A DNA stretch of 64,000 nt, from positions 62,001 to 126,000 of the forward strand of contig JAETSR010000006.1 of assembly GCA_021769555.1 (NCBI GenBank). Direction: 5' to 3'. Below the pieces are notes generated by a model. The model was not told the origin of the DNA and searched no databases. It was given only the letters and a program-made list of their open reading frames with translations. The position numbers and the translations under genes are program-made. The stretch comes from Clostridiaceae bacterium (lineage in GTDB: Bacteria > Bacillota > Clostridia > Oscillospirales > Acutalibacteraceae). Shown piece by piece: positions 42,746-50,699 of this stretch (the stretch's first letter is position 1; every line of letters starts with the position of its first letter).

Positions 42746-43654
42746 TCAAAGCTCGCTGTTCTTTTCGCTGACCTTCAGCTGTATGACGCTGGCAGCGAAA
42801 ATGATGATGAACAGTATATAGGCCATAGCGGAGGCGTAGCCCTGCTTAAAGTACTGGAAGGCGTTCATGTATATGAGATAGCATACCACCTCGGTTGCGC
42901 GCCCGGGCCCGCCGCTTGTCATAATATATATCTGGTCGAAGGCCTGCAGCGCGCCTATCATGCTGGTGAGCAGCACGAACATCATGGTGGGGCGTATCAT
43001 GGGCAGGGTGATTCGGGTGAAGCGCTGAATGGCGCTTGCCCCGTCTATCTCAGCCGCCTCATATAGGGATGGGGAGATACCCTGGAGCCCCGCCAGGAGT
43101 ATGACGCCGTTATACCCCAGGCCCTTCCAAATGGTCATGATTATCACCGAGGGCATGGCAAGCTCCTCTGTGGCGAGCCATCCCGGCTGTGGAAGTCCCA
43201 TGGCTCCAAGAACGGAGTTTATCAGTCCATAATCCTGATTATACATCCATTGCCAAACCATTGCAATAGCAACATAGGAAACTATGCAGGGAATGAAGAA
43301 CGCGGAGCGGTAGAGGCTCTGGGCCTTTATCTTCTGGTTTAAGAGTATCGCCACCAAAAGAGCCAAAAAAGCTCCAAGAGGGACGGTGCCGACTGTAAAG
43401 TACACTGAGTTTAAAAGCGCGTGGCCGAACTCGCCGTTCTGGAACAGGTCGATATAGTTGCTGAACCCCACGAACTTCGGGTCGGTTATGCCGTCGTAGT
43501 TAGTTAAGCTGTAGTATAGGGATACTACTACAGGAACCGCCGTAAAGACCAGAAAGCCGATTATGACGGGGGCTAAAAACACATACCCCCAGAAGGTCTC
43601 GTTTGTCCCAAGGGGCTTTCTCGGTTTTTTGACGGCCCTAGCGGAATTTGTCAC
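42746..43654 (-). CDS. ABC sugar transporter permease (MalF type)
   Basis: A GTG at 43654 with GGAGGG eight bases upstream gives 302 residues beginning MTNSARAVKKPRKPLG; the longer open frame has no ribosome site. Six helices and the EAA loop SLYEAAEIDGASAIQRFTRITLPMIRP are seen. Known: CUT1-family permease. It follows a hairpin at 43670-43707 that separates it from the binding-protein gene, and it just precedes the MalG-type gene. Confidence 0.9.
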   Translation of the reverse strand: MTNSARAVKKPRKPLGTNETFWGYVFLAPVIIGFLVFTAVPVVVSLYYSLTNYDGITDPKFVGFSNYIDLFQNGEFGHALLNSVYFTVGTVPLGAFLALLVAILLNQKIKAQSLYRSAFFIPCIVSYVAIAMVWQWMYNQDYGLINSVLGAMGLPQPGWLATEELAMPSVIIMTIWKGLGYNGVILLAGLQGISPSLYEAAEIDGASAIQRFTRITLPMIRPTMMFVLLTSMIGALQAFDQIYIMTSGGPGRATEVVCYLIYMNAFQYFKQGYASAMAYILFIIIFAASVIQLKVSEKNSEL

Positions 43655-43669
43655 TTTATAACCCTCCTT

Positions 43670-43707
43670 AAAAAACGGAGGGGAGCCTCTCCCATGAGCC
43701 TCCCCTC
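43670..43707 (-). terminator. Intra-operon hairpin with T-tract between binding protein and permease genes
   Basis: In minus orientation AGGGGAG pairs with CTCCCCT and six T follow. Such partial terminators usually lower permease expression relative to the binding protein. Confidence 0.65.
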
Positions 43708-43721
43708 TCACATAAAATCCG

Positions 43722-45041
43722 TCAGCCGGCCAGAATCTTATTTATCTGAGATATAAGCTCCTGCTGTGTCTCCTCCGGGCTGCGCTTGCCGATGAGCATT
43801 TCGTCGATGGTCTTCCCAAGGGCGGTGTTGACCTCGGTGCGGTATACGGAGAGCTCGTCCACCAGGTCGCAGTCGTCCACAGAGGCGATGAACGCCTCCA
43901 CATTGTCGCATACCTTCGCGTCGCGCACTATCTGCAGGGCCTCCTCGTCGGTGCTGCCGGGCAGCGCCATATTGGCCTTTGCAACTATCTTCTGGCCCTC
44001 GGGGCCCACCAGGTACTTAAGAAGCTCCCAGGCCTCGTCCTTATGCTTGCTGGAAGCGGAAATGCCCCAGTTGAGCACGCCGGCCTTTACCTTCTGGGTC
44101 TTGTTCTTGGGGAAGCGCACCACGTCCCACTCGAAGTCCAGGCCCTCAGCCTGATACTGGGGCAGCATCCACAGGCCCGCAGCCTGCATTGCCACCTGCT
44201 GGTTCTGGAACATGGAGTCGGCGGTCTTGCCCATGGAGGTGAGCTCGGCGGGGTTGGGGGACACCTTGTCCTCCACTACCATCTTGTAGAGGAAGTTGAG
44301 GGCGTCCAGGGCCTCGGGAGTCTCAAGACCCTTCTGCTCGGTGCCGCTGATGTCGAAGGTCACGCCCGCTGTGGCTATCCAGTTCAGGTCCTGGTCCGCC
44401 CAGTTGCCGGGGTGGCGGTAGCCGTATACCTTCTTCTCGGGGTCTGTAAGGGCCTTTGCCGCGGCGTAGAAGTCGTCCCAGGTCCAGTCGTCAGTGGGCA
44501 GGGGCACGCCGGCGTTCTCAAACATGGTCTTATTGTAGTACATGCAGTAGGGAGAAATCTCCTGGGGGAAGGCATAGAGCTTGTCCTCAAAGCGCAGCGG
44601 AGTCAGCAGGGACTCGGGGTAGACAGAGGTGTCAAAGCTGTCCCTCTCCACATACTCGTCCAGGGGCTCAAGAGCGCCCTTATTGGCGAACACGTAGGTC
44701 CACTCGTTCAGGTAGATGATGTCGGGGGCGGTGCCGGAGCCGATGAGGGTCATCAGCTTCTGGGCGCGCTCGCTGCCGATGTCAACGGGCTCGACCTTGA
44801 TGTTCGGGTGCTCCTTCATGAAGCCGTCGAACTTCTCCTGATGGATGTCCAGCTCCTGAGCGCTGCCGCTTACGGCTATCTGGATGGTAACGGCGTCTCC
44901 GCTGCCCTTATTATCGGCAGTGGATGAGGTCTTCCCATCGTTCGAGCCGGAGCTCTTGTCGGCGCTGCCTTCTGTATTGCCGCATGCAGCCATGGTCAGC
45001 AGCAGCGCAAGGGCCAGCAGCAGTGATGTAATTTTCTTCAT
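43722..45041 (-). CDS. ABC sugar-binding lipoprotein
   Basis: The 439-residue protein has a lipoprotein signal (MKKITSLLLALALLLTMAAC, lipid Cys20), a Ser/Gly/Asp-rich linker and a family-1 solute-binding domain: ITIQIAVSGSAQELDIHQ-like start, GSGTAPDIIYLNEW, LDEYVERDSFDTSVYPE and a Trp-rich C-terminal half. Known: it captures sugars for the CUT1 permeases downstream. Its ATG overlaps the stop of the LacI-kinase fusion gene, with AGGAGG inside that gene's end. Ligand unknown; ribosides or pentosides fit the operon. Confidence 0.92.
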   Translation of the reverse strand: MKKITSLLLALALLLTMAACGNTEGSADKSSGSNDGKTSSTADNKGSGDAVTIQIAVSGSAQELDIHQEKFDGFMKEHPNIKVEPVDIGSERAQKLMTLIGSGTAPDIIYLNEWTYVFANKGALEPLDEYVERDSFDTSVYPESLLTPLRFEDKLYAFPQEISPYCMYYNKTMFENAGVPLPTDDWTWDDFYAAAKALTDPEKKVYGYRHPGNWADQDLNWIATAGVTFDISGTEQKGLETPEALDALNFLYKMVVEDKVSPNPAELTSMGKTADSMFQNQQVAMQAAGLWMLPQYQAEGLDFEWDVVRFPKNKTQKVKAGVLNWGISASSKHKDEAWELLKYLVGPEGQKIVAKANMALPGSTDEEALQIVRDAKVCDNVEAFIASVDDCDLVDELSVYRTEVNTALGKTIDEMLIGKRSPEETQQELISQINKILAG

Positions 45042-47002
45042 TGATTTCGTCCTCCTTTATTTTGTATGGAACTAGTATATGAGTGAACGGACGCAATGTC
45101 CGACGCCTCCTGGTCAGTATGCCCGGAATTGACGTGAAATTCCAGGGTCGGCTGGTCTATCAGCCCCGCGCAGGCCCCCAGCTTAACTGTTGAAAACCCT
45201 GCCGCGAAGTTGGCGTTGCGTATGGCGGTCTCCATCTGCTCGCCCCTTATAAGGCACGCTACGAGGGCAGCTGCAAAGGCGTCGGCCGCCCCGGTGGTAT
45301 CCACCGCGCTGAAGCTGGCGGCCTTAAAGTACTGGGACCTCACCCCGTCGCTCCAATAGCACCCCCTGCTCCCCAGGGTAATTATCACGTTCTTTACCCC
45401 TTTTTTGAGGAAGTAACCGGCCTTATCCTCGTAGGTGTCCCCGCCGGGGCAGAGCCTTCCAATTTCGTTCTCGTTTGGCAGAAATATAAATACCTTTTGC
45501 AAAAGGCTGTCCGGAACAGAGTCGATGGCCGAGGGCTTGAGCAGTATCCTCACATGCTCGTTATAGGCAAGCCTCGCGGCGTACTCCACCGCGTCCATGC
45601 TCACCTCCGTCTGCAGAAGGCAGAAGCTCGCTATCTGAAAGACAAAAATGTTCTGGGAAATATCGTGGGCCGTGAGCATATCGTTTGCGCCCCGGTATAT
45701 GGCTATGCCGCCCTCGCCGTCCCCCTGGATGTGTATATACGCCCGCCCGGTGCTGGCCCTGGAGGTATGGGAGACGCCGTCGGTGCTCACATGCTGGTCT
45801 TTAAGGTAGTTGAAGGCGTCGGCCCCGTCGTAGTCCTTGCCTATCTTGGCGATAAGGTAGGCCTCCAGCCCAAGCCTTGATATGCCCACCGCCTGATTAA
45901 GGCCCTTCCCTCCAGGGGTTACCGCCACGCTCTGTACGAGGGTGGTCTCCCCCATCTGGGGAAACCTCTCCAGTGATATCAGCGTGTCCATATTTATTGA
46001 GCCTACTACCACCACTTTTTTCTTTTGCAGGTCAAAGGGCACATCCACGCTCTGGCCGGGAATGATTTTGGGCTTTGCCCCAAAGGCCGCCTCTATGGCC
46101 CTGAAACCGTCCATATCCGCCGTGAGCCTGTAGCAGACGTTCGCGGACAGCTCTTTATAGGGCAGCAGCACCGAGGTGAGCCCGGGCTGCAGGTAATTGT
46201 CCCTGTCGCTGCCGCGCACACCTATGACCGAGAGGTATTTGGGCACCCGGCGGTTTTTCGACGCCGAGACCTCATAGAGATACGCCGCCGTGTCCTCTGA
46301 GAAGCACACGGCCCCGGTGCTCCCAAGCAGCAGCCTGCCGGGCACCTCGCCGTCCTGCTCCTCAAGCACGCATATGGCGCTCTCCCCCGCCGCGACGCCC
46401 CTGTTAAGGCACGCAACCTGAAATCCCTGGAAAAACCGGCTCTCCGGATACCCCCGCCGCCTGGCAAGGCAGAACAGCTGGGTATGCTTTCTCTCAATAA
46501 GGTACTGTGCGGCAGTATAGCCCGCCTGCCAGAAGTCAATGCAGGAATTGTTGGGCGAGGGAGGCGAGTGGGAGTCTATCAGGTGGAAGCGGATGTCCCT
46601 GGACCTTATCATCTCAAGGCAGCCCTCAAGGGAGTCCTCCCGCTTGTCCCAGACAAGGCCGTCCGGGTTATAGCCGCACATTGCCGTGAGATTCCTGAAC
46701 TCCTCCTGGGCGCTCCCCGAGCGGCACACCAGGGTGGAATACCCCTCGCGCCTGAAATCCTCCATTAAGAGGGTGCCCAGATATTCGTGGTCCTGGGAGG
46801 CGTCCAGGGCTATGGCAACCAAGAAGGTCTTCCCCTCCCGCCGTTTCGTTACCCCGGCGTACGGCGTATAGTTATACTCCTTGACTATCTTCAGGACCTT
46901 TCGCCGGGTGTCGTCGCTGATGTTCTGGTCCTTCTTGTTTATAACCTTTGAAACCGTTGCAACTGATACTCCGGCCAGCTTCGCTATCTCTCTGATGTTC
47001 AT
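45038..47002 (-). CDS. LacI repressor - PfkB (ribokinase) fusion protein
   Basis: The 654-residue protein joins two full modules. Residues 1-55 are a LacI helix-turn-helix (IREIAKLAGVSVATVSKVINKK) and about 60-320 an effector-binding domain. From about 328 a complete ribokinase follows: VVVVGSINMDTL (sugar Asp339), VTPGGKGLNQAVGISRLG and DTTGAADAFAAAL with catalytic Asp574. Asp574 is kept although the usual GAGD reads GAAD. No frameshift or stop separates the parts. It leads the operon and has an operator-like palindrome at its own start site. Inferred: a repressor that also phosphorylates its sugar ligand. Confidence 0.9.
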   Translation of the reverse strand: MNIREIAKLAGVSVATVSKVINKKDQNISDDTRRKVLKIVKEYNYTPYAGVTKRREGKTFLVAIALDASQDHEYLGTLLMEDFRREGYSTLVCRSGSAQEEFRNLTAMCGYNPDGLVWDKREDSLEGCLEMIRSRDIRFHLIDSHSPPSPNNSCIDFWQAGYTAAQYLIERKHTQLFCLARRRGYPESRFFQGFQVACLNRGVAAGESAICVLEEQDGEVPGRLLLGSTGAVCFSEDTAAYLYEVSASKNRRVPKYLSVIGVRGSDRDNYLQPGLTSVLLPYKELSANVCYRLTADMDGFRAIEAAFGAKPKIIPGQSVDVPFDLQKKKVVVVGSINMDTLISLERFPQMGETTLVQSVAVTPGGKGLNQAVGISRLGLEAYLIAKIGKDYDGADAFNYLKDQHVSTDGVSHTSRASTGRAYIHIQGDGEGGIAIYRGANDMLTAHDISQNIFVFQIASFCLLQTEVSMDAVEYAARLAYNEHVRILLKPSAIDSVPDSLLQKVFIFLPNENEIGRLCPGGDTYEDKAGYFLKKGVKNVIITLGSRGCYWSDGVRSQYFKAASFSAVDTTGAADAFAAALVACLIRGEQMETAIRNANFAAGFSTVKLGACAGLIDQPTLEFHVNSGHTDQEASDIASVHSYTSSIQNKGGRNQ

Positions 47003-47058
47003 AAGTTTTCTCTTTCTGCAGACCGGATATTATCCTAACGGACAAGGAAAATGTTTCG

Positions 47059-47070
47059 CAAACCGTTTTG
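47059..47070. promoter_or_regulatory. LacI-type operator at the transcription start of the fusion operon
   Basis: CAAACCGTTTTG has AAA/TTT arms and a central CG as in LacI-family operators. It covers about +2 to +13 of the fusion gene's promoter. Confidence 0.55.
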
Positions 47071-47078
47071 GCGGCTAC

Positions 47079-47106
47079 ATTATACACAAAACCTTCAACT
47101 TGTCAA
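47079..47106 (-). promoter_or_regulatory. Promoter of the LacI-kinase operon
   Basis: Minus strand: TTGACA, 16-base spacer, TATAAT. Confidence 0.75.
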
Positions 47107-47179
47107 GCCCGCTGATTGAATTATTTTATATTTTTTCGTAAAAATACGCTCTGAAAGCAAATATTTAAGAAAATTTTTG

Positions 47180-47195
47180 AGGAAAACTGTTTCCT
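47180..47195. promoter_or_regulatory. Second operator-like palindrome, upstream of the HAD gene
   Basis: AGGAAA and TTTCCT flank a 4-base centre. It lies 22 bases upstream of the HAD gene -35 and about 110 bases from the first operator, so it could serve either direction. Confidence 0.35.
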
Positions 47196-47217
47196 AAACA
47201 ACCAGACAAAAGAGCTC

Positions 47218-47247
47218 TTGCACAGGCCGGGGCAGCTATGCTAAAAT
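47218..47247 (+). promoter_or_regulatory. Promoter of the HAD gene
   Basis: TTGCAC, 18-base spacer, TAAAAT with TGC before the -10 (extended -10). Confidence 0.6.
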
Positions 47248-47286
47248 ATGCATTGAACGCTATAACCATTTCCAGGAGGAAGCATT

Positions 47287-48111
47287 ATGATAAAGGCAGC
47301 GTTTTTTGATATTGACGGCACTCTTCTCGACCACTCAGGCGAGAGCAGCGTCTTCCCGAAATCCACCGAGGCGGCTTTAGCCGCGCTGCAGCGAAGGGGA
47401 GTCAGGGTGTTCATCTCCACGGGCCGCTCCCCGGCCATGCTGGGCACCGTGGCCGAGGACATCCCCGCCATCCGGGACCTGTTCCCCTTCGACGGCTTCT
47501 GCACCTTCAACGGCCAGCTGGTGCTCGGGCGGGACGGCACCGTGATACACCGCCTGGCCCATGACCCGGACGAGGTGCGCCGGTTCATAGCGCTGGCAAA
47601 GGAGCATGGGCTGAGAAGCTTTGTGCTGGAGGAGGAGCTCAGCTTTCCCATAACGGACTGCCCTGAGATACGCCGGCACTATGAGTGGCTGGGCGTGCCC
47701 TTCCCTGCCCTTTACGACGATTCCAGGCTCCCGGAGCATCCGGTGATTCAGTTTAACATATTCCTGCCCCTTAAGGAGGGCAGAAAGCTGCTGGCTCCTT
47801 TAAGCCGGATAGAGATAACCAGCTCCGGCTTCGACGTTCTGGACATAATCCCAAAAGGCGGCGGCAAGGAGGCCGGGCTCAGCGCCGCGGCAAGGCACTA
47901 CGGCATACGCCGGGAGGAGACTATCGCCTTCGGGGACGGGCTCAATGACGTCGGAATGCTCCGCTGGGCAGGTATCGGGGTGGCTATGGGCAACGCTCCG
48001 GAGGAGGTCAAGGCCGAGGCTGATTATGTCACTTCGCCGGTGTCTGCGGACGGAGTGAAAAACGCGCTGCTGGGGCTGGGAGTGCTTGGAGAGGAAGATT
48101 TTTTGCAATGA
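47287..48111 (+). CDS. HAD-superfamily phosphatase (Cof/YbiV type)
   Basis: The 274-residue protein has the HAD motifs: AAFFDIDGTLLDHS (nucleophile Asp), VFISTGRSPAML (motif II), a Lys in PKGGGKEAGLSAAARHYG and EETIAFGDGLNDVGMLRWAGIGVAMGNAPEEVKAEADYVT (motif IV). A type C2 cap lies between. Known: these enzymes dephosphorylate sugar phosphates or flavin mononucleotide. Divergent from the LacI-kinase operon, it may recycle sugar phosphates, but the substrate is unknown. Confidence 0.9.
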   Translation: MIKAAFFDIDGTLLDHSGESSVFPKSTEAALAALQRRGVRVFISTGRSPAMLGTVAEDIPAIRDLFPFDGFCTFNGQLVLGRDGTVIHRLAHDPDEVRRFIALAKEHGLRSFVLEEELSFPITDCPEIRRHYEWLGVPFPALYDDSRLPEHPVIQFNIFLPLKEGRKLLAPLSRIEITSSGFDVLDIIPKGGGKEAGLSAAARHYGIRREETIAFGDGLNDVGMLRWAGIGVAMGNAPEEVKAEADYVTSPVSADGVKNALLGLGVLGEEDFLQ

Positions 48112-48112
48112 A

Positions 48113-48143
48113 AAGAGGACGGCTGAAAGCCGCCCTCTTTTTA
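48113..48143. terminator. Bidirectional Rho-independent terminator
   Basis: AGAGGACGGCT and AGCCGCCCTCT form the stem around GAA, with T-runs on both strands, between the convergent HAD and GH5 genes. Confidence 0.85.
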
Positions 48144-48158
48144 TAACAGATAAAAAGT

Positions 48159-49739
48159 TTATTTGTAAATCAGCCTCTCCAGCAGGCTCTCCCCATCGGC
48201 CCCTGCCAGCCTTACCACAGTCTCCGGGGCCGCGTCCAGTTCCAAGGGCCTGCTGCCGGGCCCCGCCGTGCCGAGGCTTCGGCCGTCCTGGAAGACCTCA
48301 ACTGTCCCCGAGGCTCCCTCGGCGAACACGACCTCCACCGTGCTGCCTTTTACAGCGTTATAAAGAGTGTACTCCGCATACTCCCCGGGCCTGAGGCTAA
48401 GCTTGAACGCGTCCCAGCGGCAGTCAAAGCCGAAGCGCTTCTCCTGCATTATCTCCGGCTCCACTATCTTCATTCCGGACCCCTTACGGAAGCCGCTCAG
48501 CGCGTCGGAGGTATCTATGCCCCGGCAGCCGCCCTCGTCAAAGTCCGCAGCCCTGAGAGAACAGCCCGGCTCCCGCCGGACGCTGGCGCTGACTGCCGGG
48601 CGCTCCTCGCAGTTCTCTATCCTGATATTCTCAAGATACCTGTCGAACATTTTCACCGCCTCCTCATAGGACGGCCTCTCCCCGCCGCTTGTGTAAGCGG
48701 TGAACTTCTCCCAGCCCTCGGGCTTTTTCACTGAATAGGGCGAGTTCTCACAGTCCATCTTCTTCCAGGGCCACACGTTATACCCCACCCCCAGCTTCGC
48801 ACCCAGGGGATAGAGCGCCGCGAACCACTCCGGGGTATTCTCCCCGCTCTCCCCGAGCCAGAGGGGCTTGTCCCAGCGCTTTGAGAGCTCCAAAAACTCC
48901 CTGTACGCGCTGATATCAGGCAGGACCGCGTAGCGGTGGAAATGTATCACCATATTATCGTCGTAATCCTCACAGAACACCGCCGGGTCCGTGGACCAGC
49001 TGCTGCCCTCGATAGAGAGCATATGCCGCTTATCATGCCTGCGAATCTCCCCGGCAGCCTCCCTATAGAACTCCCTCAGCTTCGGCAGAAGGTACTGGCA
49101 GGGCCTGCGCCCGTCGTCCGGGCGCAGGGGCTCGTTAAGGATGTCGTAGCCACCCACTATCCAGCGGTCCTTATATCTTTCCGCAAGCTCTCCCCAGAGG
49201 GCAATGGCCTTGTCCCAGCTGTCCTTATCGGTAAAGAGCCTGGGGAAATCGTCCACACAGTCGTCGATATTTGCCCCGGTCTGGCCTCCGGGAGCGCCGT
49301 GCAGGTCCAAAAAGGCGTATATACCGGCCTCCTCGCACCAGTCGAGCAGCCGGTCGATGAGCCTGAAGCCCTCTTCACTAAAGCGCACCCCTGGCTCCTC
49401 CTCCATGAGCACCCGCCAGCCGATGGGCACCCGCACGGAGTTATAGCCCAGCTCCGCCATGCGCTGTATGTCCTCCCGGCGCACATAATTCTCCCGGAAC
49501 TTGGGCCAGAACCCGGCGGCATATTCGCTCCCCGCCAGCTCCCGCAAAACCTCCTCGAGCCTGCGGGGGCGGTCGGCCCTGGGCCCCGCCTTCCACATAT
49601 ACCCCTCGGGCAGCAGCCAGTTTCCAAGCCCCCAGCCGGATAAAATTATGGGCTCGCCATTTTCGTTGACTATCTCCCGGCCTCTCGCCCGGAGAAATCC
49701 GCTTACCCGGTCCCGCGACAGCTTTTCATATGTATTCAT
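48159..49739 (-). CDS. Cytoplasmic GH5-family glycoside hydrolase
   Basis: The 526-residue protein has no signal peptide. The GH5 barrel (about 15-370) shows GYNSVRVPIGWRVLM, YAFLDLHGAPGGQ, the acid/base Glu203 in DILNEPL and the nucleophile Glu297 in LWLGESGE. The C-terminal 150 residues form a beta-rich, possibly carbohydrate-binding domain. Known: GH5 members of this kind act on beta-glucans or related short oligosaccharides. It would act on imported oligosaccharides, complementing the surface GH5 at 15.9 kb. The APH-like kinase gene lies 26 bases upstream on the same strand. Confidence 0.88.
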   Translation of the reverse strand: MNTYEKLSRDRVSGFLRARGREIVNENGEPIILSGWGLGNWLLPEGYMWKAGPRADRPRRLEEVLRELAGSEYAAGFWPKFRENYVRREDIQRMAELGYNSVRVPIGWRVLMEEEPGVRFSEEGFRLIDRLLDWCEEAGIYAFLDLHGAPGGQTGANIDDCVDDFPRLFTDKDSWDKAIALWGELAERYKDRWIVGGYDILNEPLRPDDGRRPCQYLLPKLREFYREAAGEIRRHDKRHMLSIEGSSWSTDPAVFCEDYDDNMVIHFHRYAVLPDISAYREFLELSKRWDKPLWLGESGENTPEWFAALYPLGAKLGVGYNVWPWKKMDCENSPYSVKKPEGWEKFTAYTSGGERPSYEEAVKMFDRYLENIRIENCEERPAVSASVRREPGCSLRAADFDEGGCRGIDTSDALSGFRKGSGMKIVEPEIMQEKRFGFDCRWDAFKLSLRPGEYAEYTLYNAVKGSTVEVVFAEGASGTVEVFQDGRSLGTAGPGSRPLELDAAPETVVRLAGADGESLLERLIYK

Positions 49740-49765
49740 GACTATTTCCCCTTTATTTATATTTA

Positions 49766-50569
49766 TTATGTGTTCTTCAAACCCCGCTCAAAATTTTTCC
49801 TTGCCGTGTCCAGCATATCCGGGAACGGCAGCAGGCAGCGCCGCGCGTAGGAGTACCATATCCCCCAGAATATCCGCGCCATCCTGCCGAATTGGTCGTC
49901 CTCAGGCAGCGGAAAGCCCGCGCTCTCAAGAGCCAGGGCTGTGTCCAGGGCCAGAGGCCCCCGCATGGGCCGCTGCCAGTCCAAAATGTACCGCAGCTCC
50001 CCGCCTTCCGCGATTATGTTATCACCGGTCAAATCCCCGTGCAATAAGCCCACCGGCTGGTCCCGGTAACATAATTTGGCGCTGTCTTCGGCCCAGCGGT
50101 GCAGGCTTGTGAGCAGTTCATCCTCCTCGGTAAACGCCCCCAGCGCATTCTCCAGCAGCTCGATAAACTTATCATGGGTGGAGATATCGAAATATACCGG
50201 CACATCCGTCAGCTCTTGGAGCATTTTGCTCCAACGGGCCGTATGCTCCCGGAGCTCGTCCCCGGACCCGGGCCTGTACTTTTTGTGCTCCACATATGGC
50301 AGCCCCAGGGCCGCCCAGCCCTCCCCCTGCTCTGAGAAGACGGGCTTTAGCAGAAAGTCCGCTGTTACCCTGGAATAGAACTCATTTTCAACGCTTGCGG
50401 CGGCGCGCTGAGCCTTATATACAAGCCTTCTGCCGTCAGCGAGCTCCACCTTCTCCACATATGACAGGGGCCAGTGGTGCAGTTTCTCCCTGGAGAGCAC
50501 CCTGCACCCGGCAAGCCCTGAGAGCTCTTCATCGTCATAAACCTGTATATTCAGAAATTCTTCCCGCAT
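49766..50569 (-). CDS. Aminoglycoside phosphotransferase (APH)-family kinase
   Basis: The 267-residue protein has the APH/choline-kinase active site: LLHGDLTGDNII (catalytic Asp) and YILDWQRPMRGPLALDTALAL (metal Asp). An N-lobe with VEKVELADGRRLVYKAQ precedes it. Known: the family includes kinases for sugars, choline, homoserine and antibiotics. Because it is upstream of and close to a GH5 glycosidase, a metabolic substrate is more likely than an antibiotic. Its promoter is divergent from the GH13 gene. Confidence 0.82.
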   Translation of the reverse strand: MREEFLNIQVYDDEELSGLAGCRVLSREKLHHWPLSYVEKVELADGRRLVYKAQRAAASVENEFYSRVTADFLLKPVFSEQGEGWAALGLPYVEHKKYRPGSGDELREHTARWSKMLQELTDVPVYFDISTHDKFIELLENALGAFTEEDELLTSLHRWAEDSAKLCYRDQPVGLLHGDLTGDNIIAEGGELRYILDWQRPMRGPLALDTALALESAGFPLPEDDQFGRMARIFWGIWYSYARRCLLPFPDMLDTARKNFERGLKNT

Positions 50570-50591
50570 GATTCTCCCTCCTTTTTAGTGT

Positions 50592-50620
50592 ATTGTATCA
50601 TGCAGTAGGTCTATAATCAA
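50592..50620 (-). promoter_or_regulatory. Promoter of the APH-GH5 genes
   Basis: Minus strand: TTGATT, 17-base spacer, TACAAT. Confidence 0.65.
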
Positions 50621-50635
50621 GAGGTGATAATTATC

Positions 50636-50664
50636 TTGACACACGCTTTCCGACCTGCTATAGT
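50636..50664 (+). promoter_or_regulatory. Promoter of the GH13 alpha-glucosidase
   Basis: TTGACA, 17-base spacer, TATAGT, 36 bases before the ATG. Confidence 0.8.
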
Positions 50665-50699
50665 AATTATAATCAGAGATTTCAGAAGGAGTGGTTTTC

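Noticed and set aside
49766-50569. Antibiotic-resistance aminoglycoside phosphotransferase
   Set aside because: Only general APH-family active-site motifs are present, and the operon partner is a glycosidase; a metabolic kinase is more likely.
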